DNA of 64,000 nucleotides from Paenibacillus sp. KS-LC4 (GCF_036894955.1 NZ_CP145905.1:3242501-3306500); one strand, 5' to 3'; positions 9,017 through 20,762 are shown, counted from the first letter of the stretch. The notes: generated from the sequence alone by a model not told the origin. Made by a program: numbers and translations.

Positions 9017-9318
9017 TCAAATACCTCGGATTCTTATTCGTCAAGTCTCAAATACTGGTTAAGTATGTTTCTACACGATTTGGTTAAATCCTCTTCTTAT
9101 GGATTTATTACCAAAAAAATACTTCTTGGTTATTAGTGGGGAGCCTGATGATTCATAGCAATACCATAGCATACCTAGGTTTAGTCGTACTAGTGCTAAA
9201 GACACCGTTTTTCAAAAAAATTTTACTGAAAAGTCCACGCAATATAAGAAAAAGCCTGGCTCCCCCATTACGGGGCACCAGACTGCTTAAACCATGGAGA
9301 CATTTTTCACATAGTCTG
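9017..9318. other. Intergenic region upstream of the c-di-GMP operon
   Basis: The part next to 9016 must hold the operon promoter; the sequence is AT-rich with no clear -35/-10 pair. At 9255-9281 CCTGGCTCCCC can fold with GGGGCACCAG (two mismatches) just past the DUF3817 stop, a possible weak terminator for that gene. I saw no match to the c-di-GMP riboswitch core. Confidence 0.4.
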
Positions 9319-9612
9319 TTAACGCAGCTTGCGATCCAGTAAAAATGGACCAAAGGGTAAGAAAGCAGCAAGAACTGCCAAAAAAGAATGAAAGAAGGAC
9401 AATTGCTTCACGAAAAAAGCATTGGCTATTCCGATGAGATAGATAATAAACAGCACGCCATGCAGCATCCCTGTAATCGAAACCGCTTCATCAATGCCTG
9501 CGCCGTACTTCAGCGGCATGGCAATAAACAGCAGCACCAAAAACGAAATTCCTTCCGTAATGCCGAACAGGCGCAGCCGGCCCATCGCTGTTTTCAACGT
9601 ATAGGTTGACAT
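9319..9612 (-). CDS. DUF3817 small integral membrane protein
   Basis: 97 residues with three predicted membrane spans (about 18-37, 44-64 and 72-90). The sequence around ITEGISFLVLLFIAMPLKY and the GMLHGVLFIIYLI segment match the DUF3817 family (YdzA-like) of small Bacillota membrane proteins with no known biochemical role. The ATG has an excellent AGGAGGTAA ribosome site. It is separated by about 96 bp from the DUF4166 gene on the same strand, so it may be co-transcribed with it or have its own promoter. Nothing in the sequence suggests a substrate. Confidence 0.8.
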   Translation of the reverse strand: MSTYTLKTAMGRLRLFGITEGISFLVLLFIAMPLKYGAGIDEAVSITGMLHGVLFIIYLIGIANAFFVKQLSFFHSFLAVLAAFLPFGPFLLDRKLR

Positions 9613-9708
9613 CTGTGTTACCTCCTGACGAAATGATCTGCAAACACCTCCTAATCATACCAGCATGATGGGCAAAATACGCAATCATACTTTGAACAAG
9701 TTGTGAAT

Positions 9709-10386
9709 CTACTCCCTGCGCTCCTCGCGCAAGGGCCTCGCATCTAGCGGAATCGCCTGCTTGTCAGTATCAATGAAATAAGCCTCGAAGGAGCCCGCAT
9801 AGCGAAAAACCGTACCGATAAGCGGATTGTTCACCTGAACCGAGATCCGGTATTTATCCAGAGCATCGTCATACCATTCCATCACATCGGCTTCGCCCGT
9901 CAACCATCTAGGAAAGCGGAATTGCAAGAAACGCTCATAGAAGCGCTGCTGGCCGGAGCGAATGCGAATGCCTCCACCCGGTACGGCGGAAATATTAAGC
10001 TCTACAGCCAGATGCTGCTTCGTCCCCAGATAATCGACAATCTTTTCACGTTTTCGACTATAAATCATCGTAGCGTCGAATCTTCGTATTTTTTGCGGAA
10101 ATTTGAAGGTTCTGATCCAGGTCACCGTTTCCCGGCCAAATTGATCTGAATAGGCATAATTCCCAATCGTAAATGGAATTTGACTGCCACCCTGCGGGAA
10201 CATGATATGGCGCCAGTTGCCAATGTAAAGCGGGATGGCAACGCGCTTGCTATACCAAATTTCTTCCATGACGCCTTCTCCGATCGAAGCTATACCATCT
10301 GTACTGCTGAAGCCAAACCGTTCTTGAATGCGCGGGTGTAGCTTTGCAAAATCTGCTCCTAAAGCCTGTTCATAAATGGATGCCAT
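9709..10386 (-). CDS. DUF4166 domain protein
   Basis: 225 residues, soluble, no signal peptide. The whole length fits DUF4166: N-terminal IYEQALGADFAKLHPRIQERFG, central IPLYIGNWRHIMFPQ and the C-terminal EWYDDALDKYRI region. The family has no established activity; it is often found with SRPBCC, DoxX-like or short-chain dehydrogenase genes in Bacillota. Here it follows the SRPBCC-DoxX gene by only 16 bp (ribosome site GGGGGA), so the two are almost certainly co-transcribed. A lipid- or polyketide-binding role like that of SRPBCC proteins is possible but unproven. Confidence 0.75.
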   Translation of the reverse strand: MASIYEQALGADFAKLHPRIQERFGFSSTDGIASIGEGVMEEIWYSKRVAIPLYIGNWRHIMFPQGGSQIPFTIGNYAYSDQFGRETVTWIRTFKFPQKIRRFDATMIYSRKREKIVDYLGTKQHLAVELNISAVPGGGIRIRSGQQRFYERFLQFRFPRWLTGEADVMEWYDDALDKYRISVQVNNPLIGTVFRYAGSFEAYFIDTDKQAIPLDARPLREERRE

Positions 10387-10402
10387 CGTAAATGTCCCCC
10401 TT

Positions 10403-11341
10403 CTATTCGTGAGCCTTCATTTTTGGTCTGCGCAAGCAGCGTGACGCATTGGGCAAACCCTTGCATGTCCAGCGCGCGACTAAGCACAGTCCCATCATCG
10501 GAATCGTTATCGTAGCCGGATTATACGCGGCTTGCAGCAGCTCCGGGTTGTTTAATAAAGCGATGGCAGGCAAGAGCAGAAGCAGCAACAGCTGCAAACG
10601 GTACATCATTGAAGAACGGTGAAAGACGACGAAGATAACGGCCAGCGCTGCTTCAAAAAGACCGAGCAGTACAAGCGCTTGCTGCTCCCAGCCTGAAAAT
10701 AGCCCCGAGGCATGCAGCTGCTCAAGCTCCCCCGTCTCCGGGTAAAGCAGCTTGGGGACGATGCCCTGATAAAGCCATAATAAAGCGAGCAGCATAAGGC
10801 TAACATAATGAATGAGCGCCCGCTGTATCGTTGCCGCAGGTGGAATATGCTGCTCCAGCCAGATTTTGAGCACATCGAAGCTCCATGCCGTTGCCCACCC
10901 GAATAGCGGTCGAAATAGGAGCCGATCGAAAGCTTTGCCGGCTGCCCCAAAGCGTGTTTTATAATCATAGCGGGTGAGAAAAATAACGTCTTCTCCGCGC
11001 TCGGTATACTGCCAGTAGCCTCTCCCCTTGCTGATGAGCGACAGCTTCTGCTCGGAGCTGAAGGAGAGGGTAGAAAGACGGGTAGGCTCCCCCCCTTTTT
11101 CCAGCCACCCCGCGCGAGTCGCCCCTGTGCCTGCTATTGCAAGTCCAAAGCCGATGCGTGTCTGGTAATGAAACCTCTGAATTTCCTCTTCCGTGTGGCG
11201 GGGCAAATATTCAATAGCTGTAAAGCGCAAATCCCACTGTACATGCTTGCTCGGAATTTGTGTGTAATTCCAGAGTGTATCCAGATCGGTACGAATTGCT
11301 GCTTCGACATAAATCGACCTATCTTTCCGCTTCCTTGACAT
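10403..11341 (-). CDS. SRPBCC domain fused to a DoxX-like membrane domain
   Basis: 312 residues. The N-terminal part (about 8-150) resembles the SRPBCC/START-like ligand-binding fold (YVEAAIRTDLDTLWNYTQIP; IGFGLAIAGTGATRAGWLEK). The C-terminal part (about 170-300) has four hydrophobic spans with the DoxX-like arrangement and ends in a basic tail. Such fusions occur in Bacillota beside DUF4166 genes. Its start overlaps the 3' end of the DCC oxidoreductase gene by 23 bp, and it has an AGGAGG ribosome site. A membrane-anchored protein that binds a hydrophobic ligand is the best reading; no enzymatic residues are recognised. Confidence 0.7.
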   Translation of the reverse strand: MSRKRKDRSIYVEAAIRTDLDTLWNYTQIPSKHVQWDLRFTAIEYLPRHTEEEIQRFHYQTRIGFGLAIAGTGATRAGWLEKGGEPTRLSTLSFSSEQKLSLISKGRGYWQYTERGEDVIFLTRYDYKTRFGAAGKAFDRLLFRPLFGWATAWSFDVLKIWLEQHIPPAATIQRALIHYVSLMLLALLWLYQGIVPKLLYPETGELEQLHASGLFSGWEQQALVLLGLFEAALAVIFVVFHRSSMMYRLQLLLLLLLPAIALLNNPELLQAAYNPATITIPMMGLCLVARWTCKGLPNASRCLRRPKMKAHE

Positions 11342-11783
11342 AGGGAAATGCCTCCTCTCTTTCTTCTATTAAAAGGATGGCTTGATTTGGGTTTGGAAGC
11401 AGGCAATATTCAACTCGTCCAAACCAGCCATAACGCTTAGCGGCAATCCAATCGTAAATCCTATTTCTTAATAGCGCGGGAACGAGCATTAAACCATATA
11501 ATAGCGGCCATAGTCCATTTAATCGACGCAGGACGCGAAGTGCTGCTTCTGATTTTGTATAGATACGACCACCCTCAATCATGACAAAGGTATCCGGGTC
11601 GCTTGTTGACAGAGAGTGAGCCTGAAGCACATATTGTCCGGCAGGTGATTGCAGCGAAGCAAAGCGGAAGTAGGCTGCCTGATCACGCGCAATAACAAAT
11701 TTCGTGATATTGCTGCATAGCTGGCATTGTCCGTCAACGAGCAGCAGAGCCTGCCTTGGCTGTTGTTTGTTAGAAGCGTGCAT
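11319..11783 (-). CDS. DCC-type thiol-disulfide oxidoreductase (DUF393, YuxK-like)
   Basis: 154 residues. The family signature near the N-terminus is LLLVDGQCQLCSNITKF, whose Cys-x-x-Cys is the presumed redox pair, followed by the FRFASLQSPAGQ segment and the LRVLRRLNGLWPLLYGLMLVPALLRNRIYDWIA region typical of DUF393. Members are small thioredoxin-like proteins with little biochemical characterisation. Two ATGs (11786 and 11783) follow GGAGGG; the second has better spacing and is used here. First gene of a minus-strand group with the SRPBCC-DoxX and DUF4166 genes. Confidence 0.82.
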   Translation of the reverse strand: MHASNKQQPRQALLLVDGQCQLCSNITKFVIARDQAAYFRFASLQSPAGQYVLQAHSLSTSDPDTFVMIEGGRIYTKSEAALRVLRRLNGLWPLLYGLMLVPALLRNRIYDWIAAKRYGWFGRVEYCLLPNPNQAILLIEEREEAFPYVKEAER

Positions 11784-11860
11784 CATATCCCTCCGTTCTT
11801 CCTTCATTGTAGAGGGAGAAGCGAAATTTGATCAGGGCTAACTTTTGTAGCGGGTATACG

Positions 11861-11888
11861 AAAAAGGGTACTACGATGTGTAGTACCC
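11861..11888 (-). terminator. Terminator after the NarL-type regulator
   Basis: GGGTACTAC (11866-11874) pairs exactly with GTAGTACCC (11880-11888). On the minus strand the stem is followed by TTTTT. It ends the kinase/regulator operon and insulates the DCC group. Confidence 0.85.
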
Positions 11889-11905
11889 TCAGCTTGTCTA
11901 TGCAG

Positions 11906-12550
11906 CTATTCCTTATTTTCCTCCAGGCCAGCGGTCAGCCCTTTGCGCCTTACCTTCTCAACGGCTTCCTTGCGGCTGCGGACGCCTAGCTTCTTGAGCA
12001 TTTTATTCACTTGATTTTTCAGCGTGCTTTCCGCCTTATACAGCTTCTGTTCGATTTGCGTTTGCGTGTACCCCTGCTCAATCAGCTCGAATACTTCCCG
12101 CTCTGCCAAGGTTAAATCCTTTAGCTGCTCCTCACGCTTTAATCTGGCAAATTCCTTCAGCAGAGCTTCCATTGGCGCAGGGTGGTGATAAGCGCTGCGA
12201 ATCGCTTCTGGAAGCTGGCGAAAATTTGTCTTTTCAATATAATTGATAGCGCCGGCGGTGAACGCCTGAGTCATCACTTCCTCCTCGCTCATCGAGGTCA
12301 GCATGATGATTTTGGCTGCGTGGATACGATGCATCTCTACAGCTGTATATATCCCATTTTGCTGTTGGTCAGCTAACTGAATATCAAGCAATGCGACATC
12401 AAAAGACAACGTTCGAGCAAGGCTCAGCGCTTCCTCCGCCGTTGAAGCCGCTCCAACTACAAGCAAATCCGCCTCCTTGTTCAAAAAAAGCGTCATCGCC
12501 TTCACCCAATCGGGATCATCCTCTACGAGCAGCACCCGTATGTGGCTCAT
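11906..12550 (-). CDS. NarL/FixJ-type response regulator
   Basis: 214 residues. The receiver domain (1-125) has EDD at 10-12, phospho-acceptor Asp56 in VALLDIQLAD and a Lys in the IEKTNF segment. The C-terminal LuxR-type helix-turn-helix (about 150-205) shows LTLAEREVFELIEQGYTQTQIEQKL and a second recognition part with KNQVNKMLKKLGVRSR. The ATG at 12550 overlaps the kinase stop as ATGA, so the pair is translationally coupled. A longer reading frame upstream lies inside the kinase gene and is not used. Targets are unknown; the MFS exporter gene upstream on the same strand is a candidate by position only. Confidence 0.9.
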   Translation of the reverse strand: MSHIRVLLVEDDPDWVKAMTLFLNKEADLLVVGAASTAEEALSLARTLSFDVALLDIQLADQQQNGIYTAVEMHRIHAAKIIMLTSMSEEEVMTQAFTAGAINYIEKTNFRQLPEAIRSAYHHPAPMEALLKEFARLKREEQLKDLTLAEREVFELIEQGYTQTQIEQKLYKAESTLKNQVNKMLKKLGVRSRKEAVEKVRRKGLTAGLEENKE

Positions 12551-13881
12551 CCAATTCCCTCCTTGATTTCCAACACTTTGCGGGCGGGAACATGAAGGAG
12601 CACGTCTGTTCCTTTGCCAACAACGCTGGACAGCTTGATCGTCCAAGCACTCTGCTGTACGACATTATATACATAAGCAAGCCCTAATCCAAAGTTGCGG
12701 CTGCGATTTTTCGTGCTATAAAAAGGCTCCAGCGCTTGCTTTAGCTGCTCCTCATTCATCCCTCTGCCCGTATCGCTCACAAGGAGACGCACTGCTCTTT
12801 TATGCCAGCTTATCGTTACGTTTACTTCGCCAGCCTCCCCTTCCGGGATCGCTTCGATTGCATTTTGCACCAAATTATTCAGCGCTTCCAGCAAATGGAG
12901 CGAATCACACAGCACCGTGGGCCTGCAAAGCAGATGCAGCTTGAGCTGAATGGGCCTGCCTTCGAGCGGCTGCTGCTGCAAGCAGCGCTCTGCCAGCTCG
13001 TCCAAACGAATAGGCTGCTCGCGGAGCACAATGCTGCGGGTCTGACTGTGAATGCTCGTCACCATCGCCAGCATATGGCTGGATGCCGTTTCAATGATGC
13101 GCAGCTGCTCGGCTGCTTCTGGCGACCCAGCAGACAGCTCGCTTTTTAAATTTTCCGTGCTGATCGCAATTTTTCCGATTTCATTCTTAATCGTATGATT
13201 AAGTATCGTCGTCCCGGAGCTGACCGCCTTGCGAGTGCTTTCCCATTGATCGCGCTCGAAACGCAGCTTAACGCCGAGCACGCCATAAGCAAATGTGCAC
13301 AGTACAGCTACCGTAAGCGAATAAAAGATGAAAAGCGATATATATCGAAAATAATCGAAGGCAGGCGAGATAACGTTCGCTACATTAATAAGAATAAGCA
13401 CCGCTAGCAGCGTCGGTACCATAATAAGGGCAATTATAAAGCGATTGCGCTTTCGGCGGCTGTTATCCTCACTCCAAAGCGAGAAAAGCAGCAAATAGCA
13501 GGAGGCTAAATAATAGGGAGCTGTCCAAGCTAGCAGAATTCGGTAGTCCAGCTCCAGTCTTGGTGCAACCGGCGTAATGCACAGCATGACAGCTGCCGGA
13601 AGCAGCAGCAGTCCTTTAAGCAGCAGACGCACCCTAGCATTTGCCACTTTATCGGAATAGACCATGCTAAACACCAATACGCCATAAGGCGTAATCGTGT
13701 GATTCATCAATTGAACGAGCTGAGCTAAAATATTCATTTCTGCTGCGGCCAGCGTATCTGCAAGCCCGCCTATAGACGCAAAGCCAAGAAAAAAAGCGGC
13801 CCAGCGATTCGATTCGCTCCGTGGATTTGTTAACAGCAGCAGTAAGGCAGCTGCAAGCAGCGCTGCAAAATAATAAAGCAT
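12547..13881 (-). CDS. Membrane sensor histidine kinase with multi-span sensor
   Basis: 444 residues. The N-terminal 200 residues hold about six or seven membrane spans and no large extracellular domain, so the stimulus is probably sensed in or at the membrane. The dimerisation/phospho-acceptor helix contains His229 in ILNHTIKNEIGKI, the HPK7-like form used with NarL regulators or related membrane kinases. The ATPase domain has NNLVQNAIEAIPEGE (N box), VSDTGRGMNEEQL and FGLGLAYVYNVVQQS. It is the first gene of a two-gene operon with the NarL regulator. It lacks a classical NarX HAMP linker, so its exact subfamily is uncertain. Confidence 0.88.
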   Translation of the reverse strand: MLYYFAALLAAALLLLLTNPRSESNRWAAFFLGFASIGGLADTLAAAEMNILAQLVQLMNHTITPYGVLVFSMVYSDKVANARVRLLLKGLLLLPAAVMLCITPVAPRLELDYRILLAWTAPYYLASCYLLLFSLWSEDNSRRKRNRFIIALIMVPTLLAVLILINVANVISPAFDYFRYISLFIFYSLTVAVLCTFAYGVLGVKLRFERDQWESTRKAVSSGTTILNHTIKNEIGKIAISTENLKSELSAGSPEAAEQLRIIETASSHMLAMVTSIHSQTRSIVLREQPIRLDELAERCLQQQPLEGRPIQLKLHLLCRPTVLCDSLHLLEALNNLVQNAIEAIPEGEAGEVNVTISWHKRAVRLLVSDTGRGMNEEQLKQALEPFYSTKNRSRNFGLGLAYVYNVVQQSAWTIKLSSVVGKGTDVLLHVPARKVLEIKEGIG

Positions 13882-13951
13882 ATGGTATCCTTCCCCAATA
13901 TAACGTGTGATCGCTTTATTTTACCATATTTCAGCGGCTCAGGCCGTATTT

Positions 13952-15160
13952 TCAAACCTGCGGTGTTATTTTAGGGCTGCTCTCCCTTGCCCTGCTCCCG
14001 AGCTTAACTGTAAAAACCGCAATAACGAATATAAGTGCGCTTAAGCTGTAAACAAGAGGCAGCGTCCATGCTGCCATTAATACGCCGGATAGCGACATTC
14101 CAATGACCATCATGCCAGTAAACATGGGCGTAATCGTGCCTCCGACCCGACCGATGAAGGCAGCATCGGTGTTTTGAATAATAATGGTGCTAATGCCCGC
14201 CTGTATAAGCGGAACACAGAAGCCGCCGAGCATGAGCAGCGCCAAAGTTAGCGGAATGCTCTCCGACCAGCCGGTGCCCAGCGTAGCCAATGCACTTGCC
14301 GATAGGCCGAATAGGAGCAGCCTGCGCGGACCTGCCTTTTTTCCGATTGACATCACCACCCCACCGCCAACTAGCATAGCTGCCCCGCTAACGACCAATA
14401 AATATTGTAAAAACGACTTATCCTGGCCTAAATTATCAATGGCAATAAACAAAGCTAACGGCTGGGTAAGCCCGGAAGCGAGGCCCGTTGCCGCGAACGT
14501 AAAACCCAAGGAACGCAGCGCATGCTGTCCCCAAACATAATGAAGTCCCTCCGCAAGCTCCCGTCTGAAGCTTGCTGTCTGCGGTGTGCGCTCAAGCTTC
14601 GCATCTCGCGGCAGCAGCAGCAATATAGCTGCTGCGCCACAAAATAGTATAGCCGCAGCAACAATAGCTATCTCAATGCCATAATGCTGATACACAAATG
14701 CCCCGAGCAGCGGGCCAATGATCATAAACACAGCCATTATCGTTTGATACATCCCCATCATCGCTTGCAGCTGATCCTCTGGCACATGCTGCTTGAACAG
14801 CTTCATGCCTGAGGGCTGGGAAAACTGTGAAAGCACGGCCGAAACCAGCGTCGTCAGCAGCAGCCCTTGCCATGAGCCGCTAAGCAACGCAAGCCATACC
14901 CCGAGGACGGAAACAGCGGATAACAAATCGCAGCCTATCATCGTCCGTTTGGGCTTCCAACGGTCTGCAAACGTACCGCCAATAATAGCAAATACAAAAA
15001 TCGGCGCAAACTCTGCCACTGAAATAAGCGATATAGCTGAAGGATCATTGCTCGTAACCTCCGTCACATACAGCAGGATCGCAAAGTTCCTAATCCAAAT
15101 CCCCAATTGGAGCAAAATTCTGGACAGGATGATCGTACGAAAAAAACGATTGCTAAACAT
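13952..15160 (-). CDS. MFS transporter, probable drug/siderophore exporter type
   Basis: 402 residues with about 12 membrane spans. The loop between spans 2 and 3 shows the MFS motif A form GGTFADRWKPKRTM. The opening FSNRFFRTIILSRILLQLGIWI and overall length resemble the enterobactin-exporter/macrolide-efflux-like branch of MFS permeases, which use proton gradients to export small molecules. The substrate is unknown. Ribosome site AGAGGAG before ATG. The upstream 60 bp are AT-rich (TATAAAATAGACAAAATATA), which could be a promoter or operator region. Monocistronic; it shares an upstream terminator with lacZ. Confidence 0.85.
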   Translation of the reverse strand: MFSNRFFRTIILSRILLQLGIWIRNFAILLYVTEVTSNDPSAISLISVAEFAPIFVFAIIGGTFADRWKPKRTMIGCDLLSAVSVLGVWLALLSGSWQGLLLTTLVSAVLSQFSQPSGMKLFKQHVPEDQLQAMMGMYQTIMAVFMIIGPLLGAFVYQHYGIEIAIVAAAILFCGAAAILLLLPRDAKLERTPQTASFRRELAEGLHYVWGQHALRSLGFTFAATGLASGLTQPLALFIAIDNLGQDKSFLQYLLVVSGAAMLVGGGVVMSIGKKAGPRRLLLFGLSASALATLGTGWSESIPLTLALLMLGGFCVPLIQAGISTIIIQNTDAAFIGRVGGTITPMFTGMMVIGMSLSGVLMAAWTLPLVYSLSALIFVIAVFTVKLGSRARESSPKITPQV

Positions 15161-15307
15161 TTTCGCAACTCCTCTAGTTATAAAATAGACAAAATATATA
15201 TATGTTTGCCTTATATTTAGACATAATATTATTTTGTTTGGTCATAGTCAATACTTTTATTATGCCTGTCCACCCTCTTCGCTCTATACATGACCGCAAA
15301 ATGCAAA

Positions 15308-15346
15308 AAACTGCCGCTATGACCGGATCGGTCACAGCGGCAGTTT
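15308..15346. terminator. Terminator after lacZ
   Basis: AAACTGCCGCT and AGCGGCAGTTT form the outer stem (15308-15346), with an inner TGACC/GGTCA stem. It lies just past the lacZ stop on the minus strand. Confidence 0.75.
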
Positions 15347-15400
15347 GCCGTAGCGAAGCTATAGGATTAGCACAAAGCCATAGCTTGTGGTAAACCTCGA

Positions 15401-18629
<3,229 letters not shown>

Positions 18630-18667
18630 AAGATTTGAACATCAGCTACTTAGAAGGGATGCTTCCC

Positions 18668-19495
18668 ATGAATGAAATTATTTATACGACGCTGACGACA
18701 ACGGATTATCAGCTGCCTGTCTATGTGACCGGTGTTGGACATTGGGACCATCAGGAAGGCATTCGTCGCCCGGAGGGCTTTCCCGAATACCAGTGGACGC
18801 AGGTCGTCTCCGGCGAAGGCGAGCTTATTATTGAGCAGGAGCGTTTTCTGGTGAAGCAGGGCGACGGCTTTCTCCTTCCTCCGCGGCTTACCCACAGCTA
18901 TTATTCAGTAAAGGAGCCTTGGGAAGCCTACTGGTTTACCTATGACGGACCGCTCGCGGAATCGTTGAATCAGCTGGCAGGCTTGACCCGCCCTGGCATC
19001 TATACCATTAACGATGATCGTGCTGTATTGGAGATGATGAGCGATATGCTTCGCCTTATGCGTGAGAAGCAGCCGGGTCTTGGTATGCTCGGCTCCAAGC
19101 AAATTTACAGCGTTCTACTTGGACTGCGCCAGCAGCTTGCTGAAGGCAGTCTTGCGACGCAGCAAATGAATGAGCGGCTTCATCCGGTGCTGCGTTACAT
19201 CGAGGCGAATTTGCATCGTCCGATCACATTGCCTGAGCTTGCGAAGCTGCTTCATGTCACGCCCCAGCATCTATGTCTGCTTTTCAAAAAAACGTTCAAG
19301 CTGCGTCCCATGGAATATGTGAATAAGGAGCGAATCAATAAAGGCAAGGAGCTGCTCATACGCGGCGGAGGTATGAAGCTGTATGACATCGCCCGCCAGG
19401 TCGGCTTTGAAAATCCAACGTATTTCAATACGCTGTTCAAAGCTTATGTGGGCTGTACGCCTGGCGAATTCAAGCAGATGCACGGCTTTAAATAA
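18668..19495 (+). CDS. AraC-family regulator with cupin sensor domain
   Basis: 275 residues. The N-terminal AraC ligand-binding cupin (about 15-150) has GEGELIIEQERFLVKQGDGF and a LPPRLTHSYYS segment. The C-terminal domain (about 175-270) holds two helix-turn-helix motifs, ITLPELAKLLHVTPQHLCLLFK and LYDIARQVGFENPTYFNTLF, ending GCTPGEFKQ. Members bind a sugar and activate neighbouring carbohydrate genes. ATG at 18668 is chosen because AGAAGGG is well spaced; the frame extends 11 codons further without a ribosome site. Divergence from lacZ suggests it controls that gene (inference). DUF2809 follows 26 bp downstream. Confidence 0.9.
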   Translation: MNEIIYTTLTTTDYQLPVYVTGVGHWDHQEGIRRPEGFPEYQWTQVVSGEGELIIEQERFLVKQGDGFLLPPRLTHSYYSVKEPWEAYWFTYDGPLAESLNQLAGLTRPGIYTINDDRAVLEMMSDMLRLMREKQPGLGMLGSKQIYSVLLGLRQQLAEGSLATQQMNERLHPVLRYIEANLHRPITLPELAKLLHVTPQHLCLLFKKTFKLRPMEYVNKERINKGKELLIRGGGMKLYDIARQVGFENPTYFNTLFKAYVGCTPGEFKQMHGFK

Positions 19496-19521
19496 CGGCT
19501 ACCAGATAAGGAGTACCATCC

Positions 19522-19920
19522 GTGATAACAAAAAGATTTTATTATGCAGCAGCCGTTCTCCTCACGATGGCGCTTGGCTTCAGCTCGCGGCATTTCGCCA
19601 GCCAGCTGCCTGCGTTTATTGTTGCCCATTTTGGCGATATGCTATGGGCAAGCATGGTTTACTTTGGTTTCCGCATGCTGCAAGCCGGGCGTCCTTTGCT
19701 CCTTTCTCTCCTATGCAGCACAGTCTTCAGCTTTGGCATTGAATTCAGCCAGCTTTATCAGGCTGATTGGATTAGGGATGTCCGGCATACGACGCTAGGC
19801 GGCCTTGTGTTAGGACAAGGCTTCAGCGGCATTGATCTAGCCAGATATAGCTTCGGACTGCTGCTGGCCTATGCTCTGGACCAATGGTTAAGCAAGAGAA
19901 GCGGAGTCCAATCAAGGTAA
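19522..19920 (+). CDS. DUF2809 small membrane protein
   Basis: 132 residues with four predicted spans. The sequence pattern (SSRHFASQLPAFIVAHFGDMLWASMVYFGFR, later FSFGIEFSQLY and DVRHTTLGGLVLG) is that of the DUF2809 family of polytopic proteins of unknown function; the shared D-W, E-F-SQLY and R-T-LG positions suggest a conserved pocket in the membrane. The start is GTG with a TAAGGAG ribosome site. It follows the AraC gene by 26 bp on the same strand and probably shares its transcript. No sugar-transport motif is seen, so a direct role in galactoside use is unsupported. Confidence 0.78.
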   Translation: MITKRFYYAAAVLLTMALGFSSRHFASQLPAFIVAHFGDMLWASMVYFGFRMLQAGRPLLLSLLCSTVFSFGIEFSQLYQADWIRDVRHTTLGGLVLGQGFSGIDLARYSFGLLLAYALDQWLSKRSGVQSR

Positions 19921-19932
19921 TTGCCGCTTCAT

Positions 19933-19972
19933 AAAAAAACGCTGCATCGCTCTTCAATCAGAGCAATGCAGC
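19933..19972 (-). terminator. Intrinsic terminator overlapping the end of the ligase-like gene
   Basis: GCTGCAT and GCTCT on one arm pair with AGAGC and ATGCAGC (19941-19972); the minus strand continues with seven T residues. The stop codon of the ligase-like gene is in the hairpin loop, so the 3' end of the gene doubles as the terminator arm. Confidence 0.88.
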
Positions 19973-20590
19973 CGTATCCGTGTCCATATGTATGCGGGAA
20001 TACGCCGCATTCGTCATTTTCAGCCAGTGCGTGCTTCGCCCGGCGAGGTACTTGCTCTCGCTTCTTTTTCCAGCCATGCCCTCCAGCTCATAATCCGCAA
20101 TCCGCTCCCATAGCTCGGTGCCACACCCTGTTACGAAGGGAAGCTTCATAAAAAATCCATTATCCTCAAGCAGCTCATACAGCAGCTTTTTCCGTTCCAG
20201 CAGCGGCCTGCTGCGCAGGTCGACCCCGTCATAATAAAGTAAATCAAACACATAATAACGAACGGGCCACTTTATAGCGCCTTCGCGAATTCGCGCTTCC
20301 TTCGTCAGCTTGTAACGGTCAATTAGCGGGGCAAATTCATGCCGTCCAGTGGCCGGATTCATATAAGAAAGCTCGCCATCCAGCATGATATCCACGGGTC
20401 GAGATAGCGGCAGCCTGAGCAGCTCCGGATACTGCCGGGTCACCTCGTAACCATGCTTAGTAAACAAACGCGTTTTTCTATCCATAAAAGAAAGCAGCAG
20501 GCGCTGCCCATCAATGAGCGGCTCAAACAGAAATTGCTCGTTATCAAAAGGCTGATCACATGCCGTCATCAGCATCGGTCGCTTAAACAT
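19958..20590 (-). CDS. ATP-dependent DNA ligase-like protein lacking the catalytic lysine
   Basis: 210 residues covering only the adenylation (nucleotidyltransferase) fold. Motif I, normally EPKxDG with the AMP-accepting Lys, reads FEPLIDGQR, so Leu25 replaces the lysine. Motif III is LDGELSY, motif IIIa YYVFDLLYYDG, motif IV EGMAGKR and motif V HWLKMTN; all but the lysine are recognisable. No OB-fold domain follows, whereas family ligases are usually 270 residues or more. It therefore probably cannot adenylate itself and may be a nucleic-acid-binding or regulatory relic. ATG at 20590 has GGGGGAG; an upstream ATG lacks a ribosome site. It stands alone, next to a spore SASP gene on the other strand. 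Confidence 0.8.
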   Translation of the reverse strand: MFKRPMLMTACDQPFDNEQFLFEPLIDGQRLLLSFMDRKTRLFTKHGYEVTRQYPELLRLPLSRPVDIMLDGELSYMNPATGRHEFAPLIDRYKLTKEARIREGAIKWPVRYYVFDLLYYDGVDLRSRPLLERKKLLYELLEDNGFFMKLPFVTGCGTELWERIADYELEGMAGKRSESKYLAGRSTHWLKMTNAAYSRIHMDTDTAALL

Positions 20591-20668
20591 GCCGTCTCCC
20601 CCTTGCTGTCCTATCATTTTAGCATGGAAAGCGCTAGCTGAACGGCGGTAAATTCAGGGGAATTTAGT

Positions 20669-20698
20669 GAATATTCCAATACATTCCTCCACATAATA
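20669..20698 (+). promoter_or_regulatory. Sigma-G promoter of the SASP gene
   Basis: GAATA (20669-20673), exactly 18 bp, then CATAATA (20692-20698) agrees with the Bacillus forespore sigma-G consensus. It lies 65 bp before the SASP start. Confidence 0.8.
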
Positions 20699-20762
20699 GC
20701 AGTACGCCAGCGCTTGGTTTCTTCTAAAATGCTGACGCTCAATACTTGAGGAGGTTACCCTT

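Noticed and set aside
9017-9318. Possible c-di-GMP riboswitch before the signalling operon
   Set aside because: No GEMM-like conserved core or tetraloop was found.
9136-9342. Plus-strand ORF of 68 codons with GGGGAG before an internal ATG
   Set aside because: It runs antisense through the DUF3817 end and a hairpin, has no family pattern and loses hydrophobicity after 20 residues.
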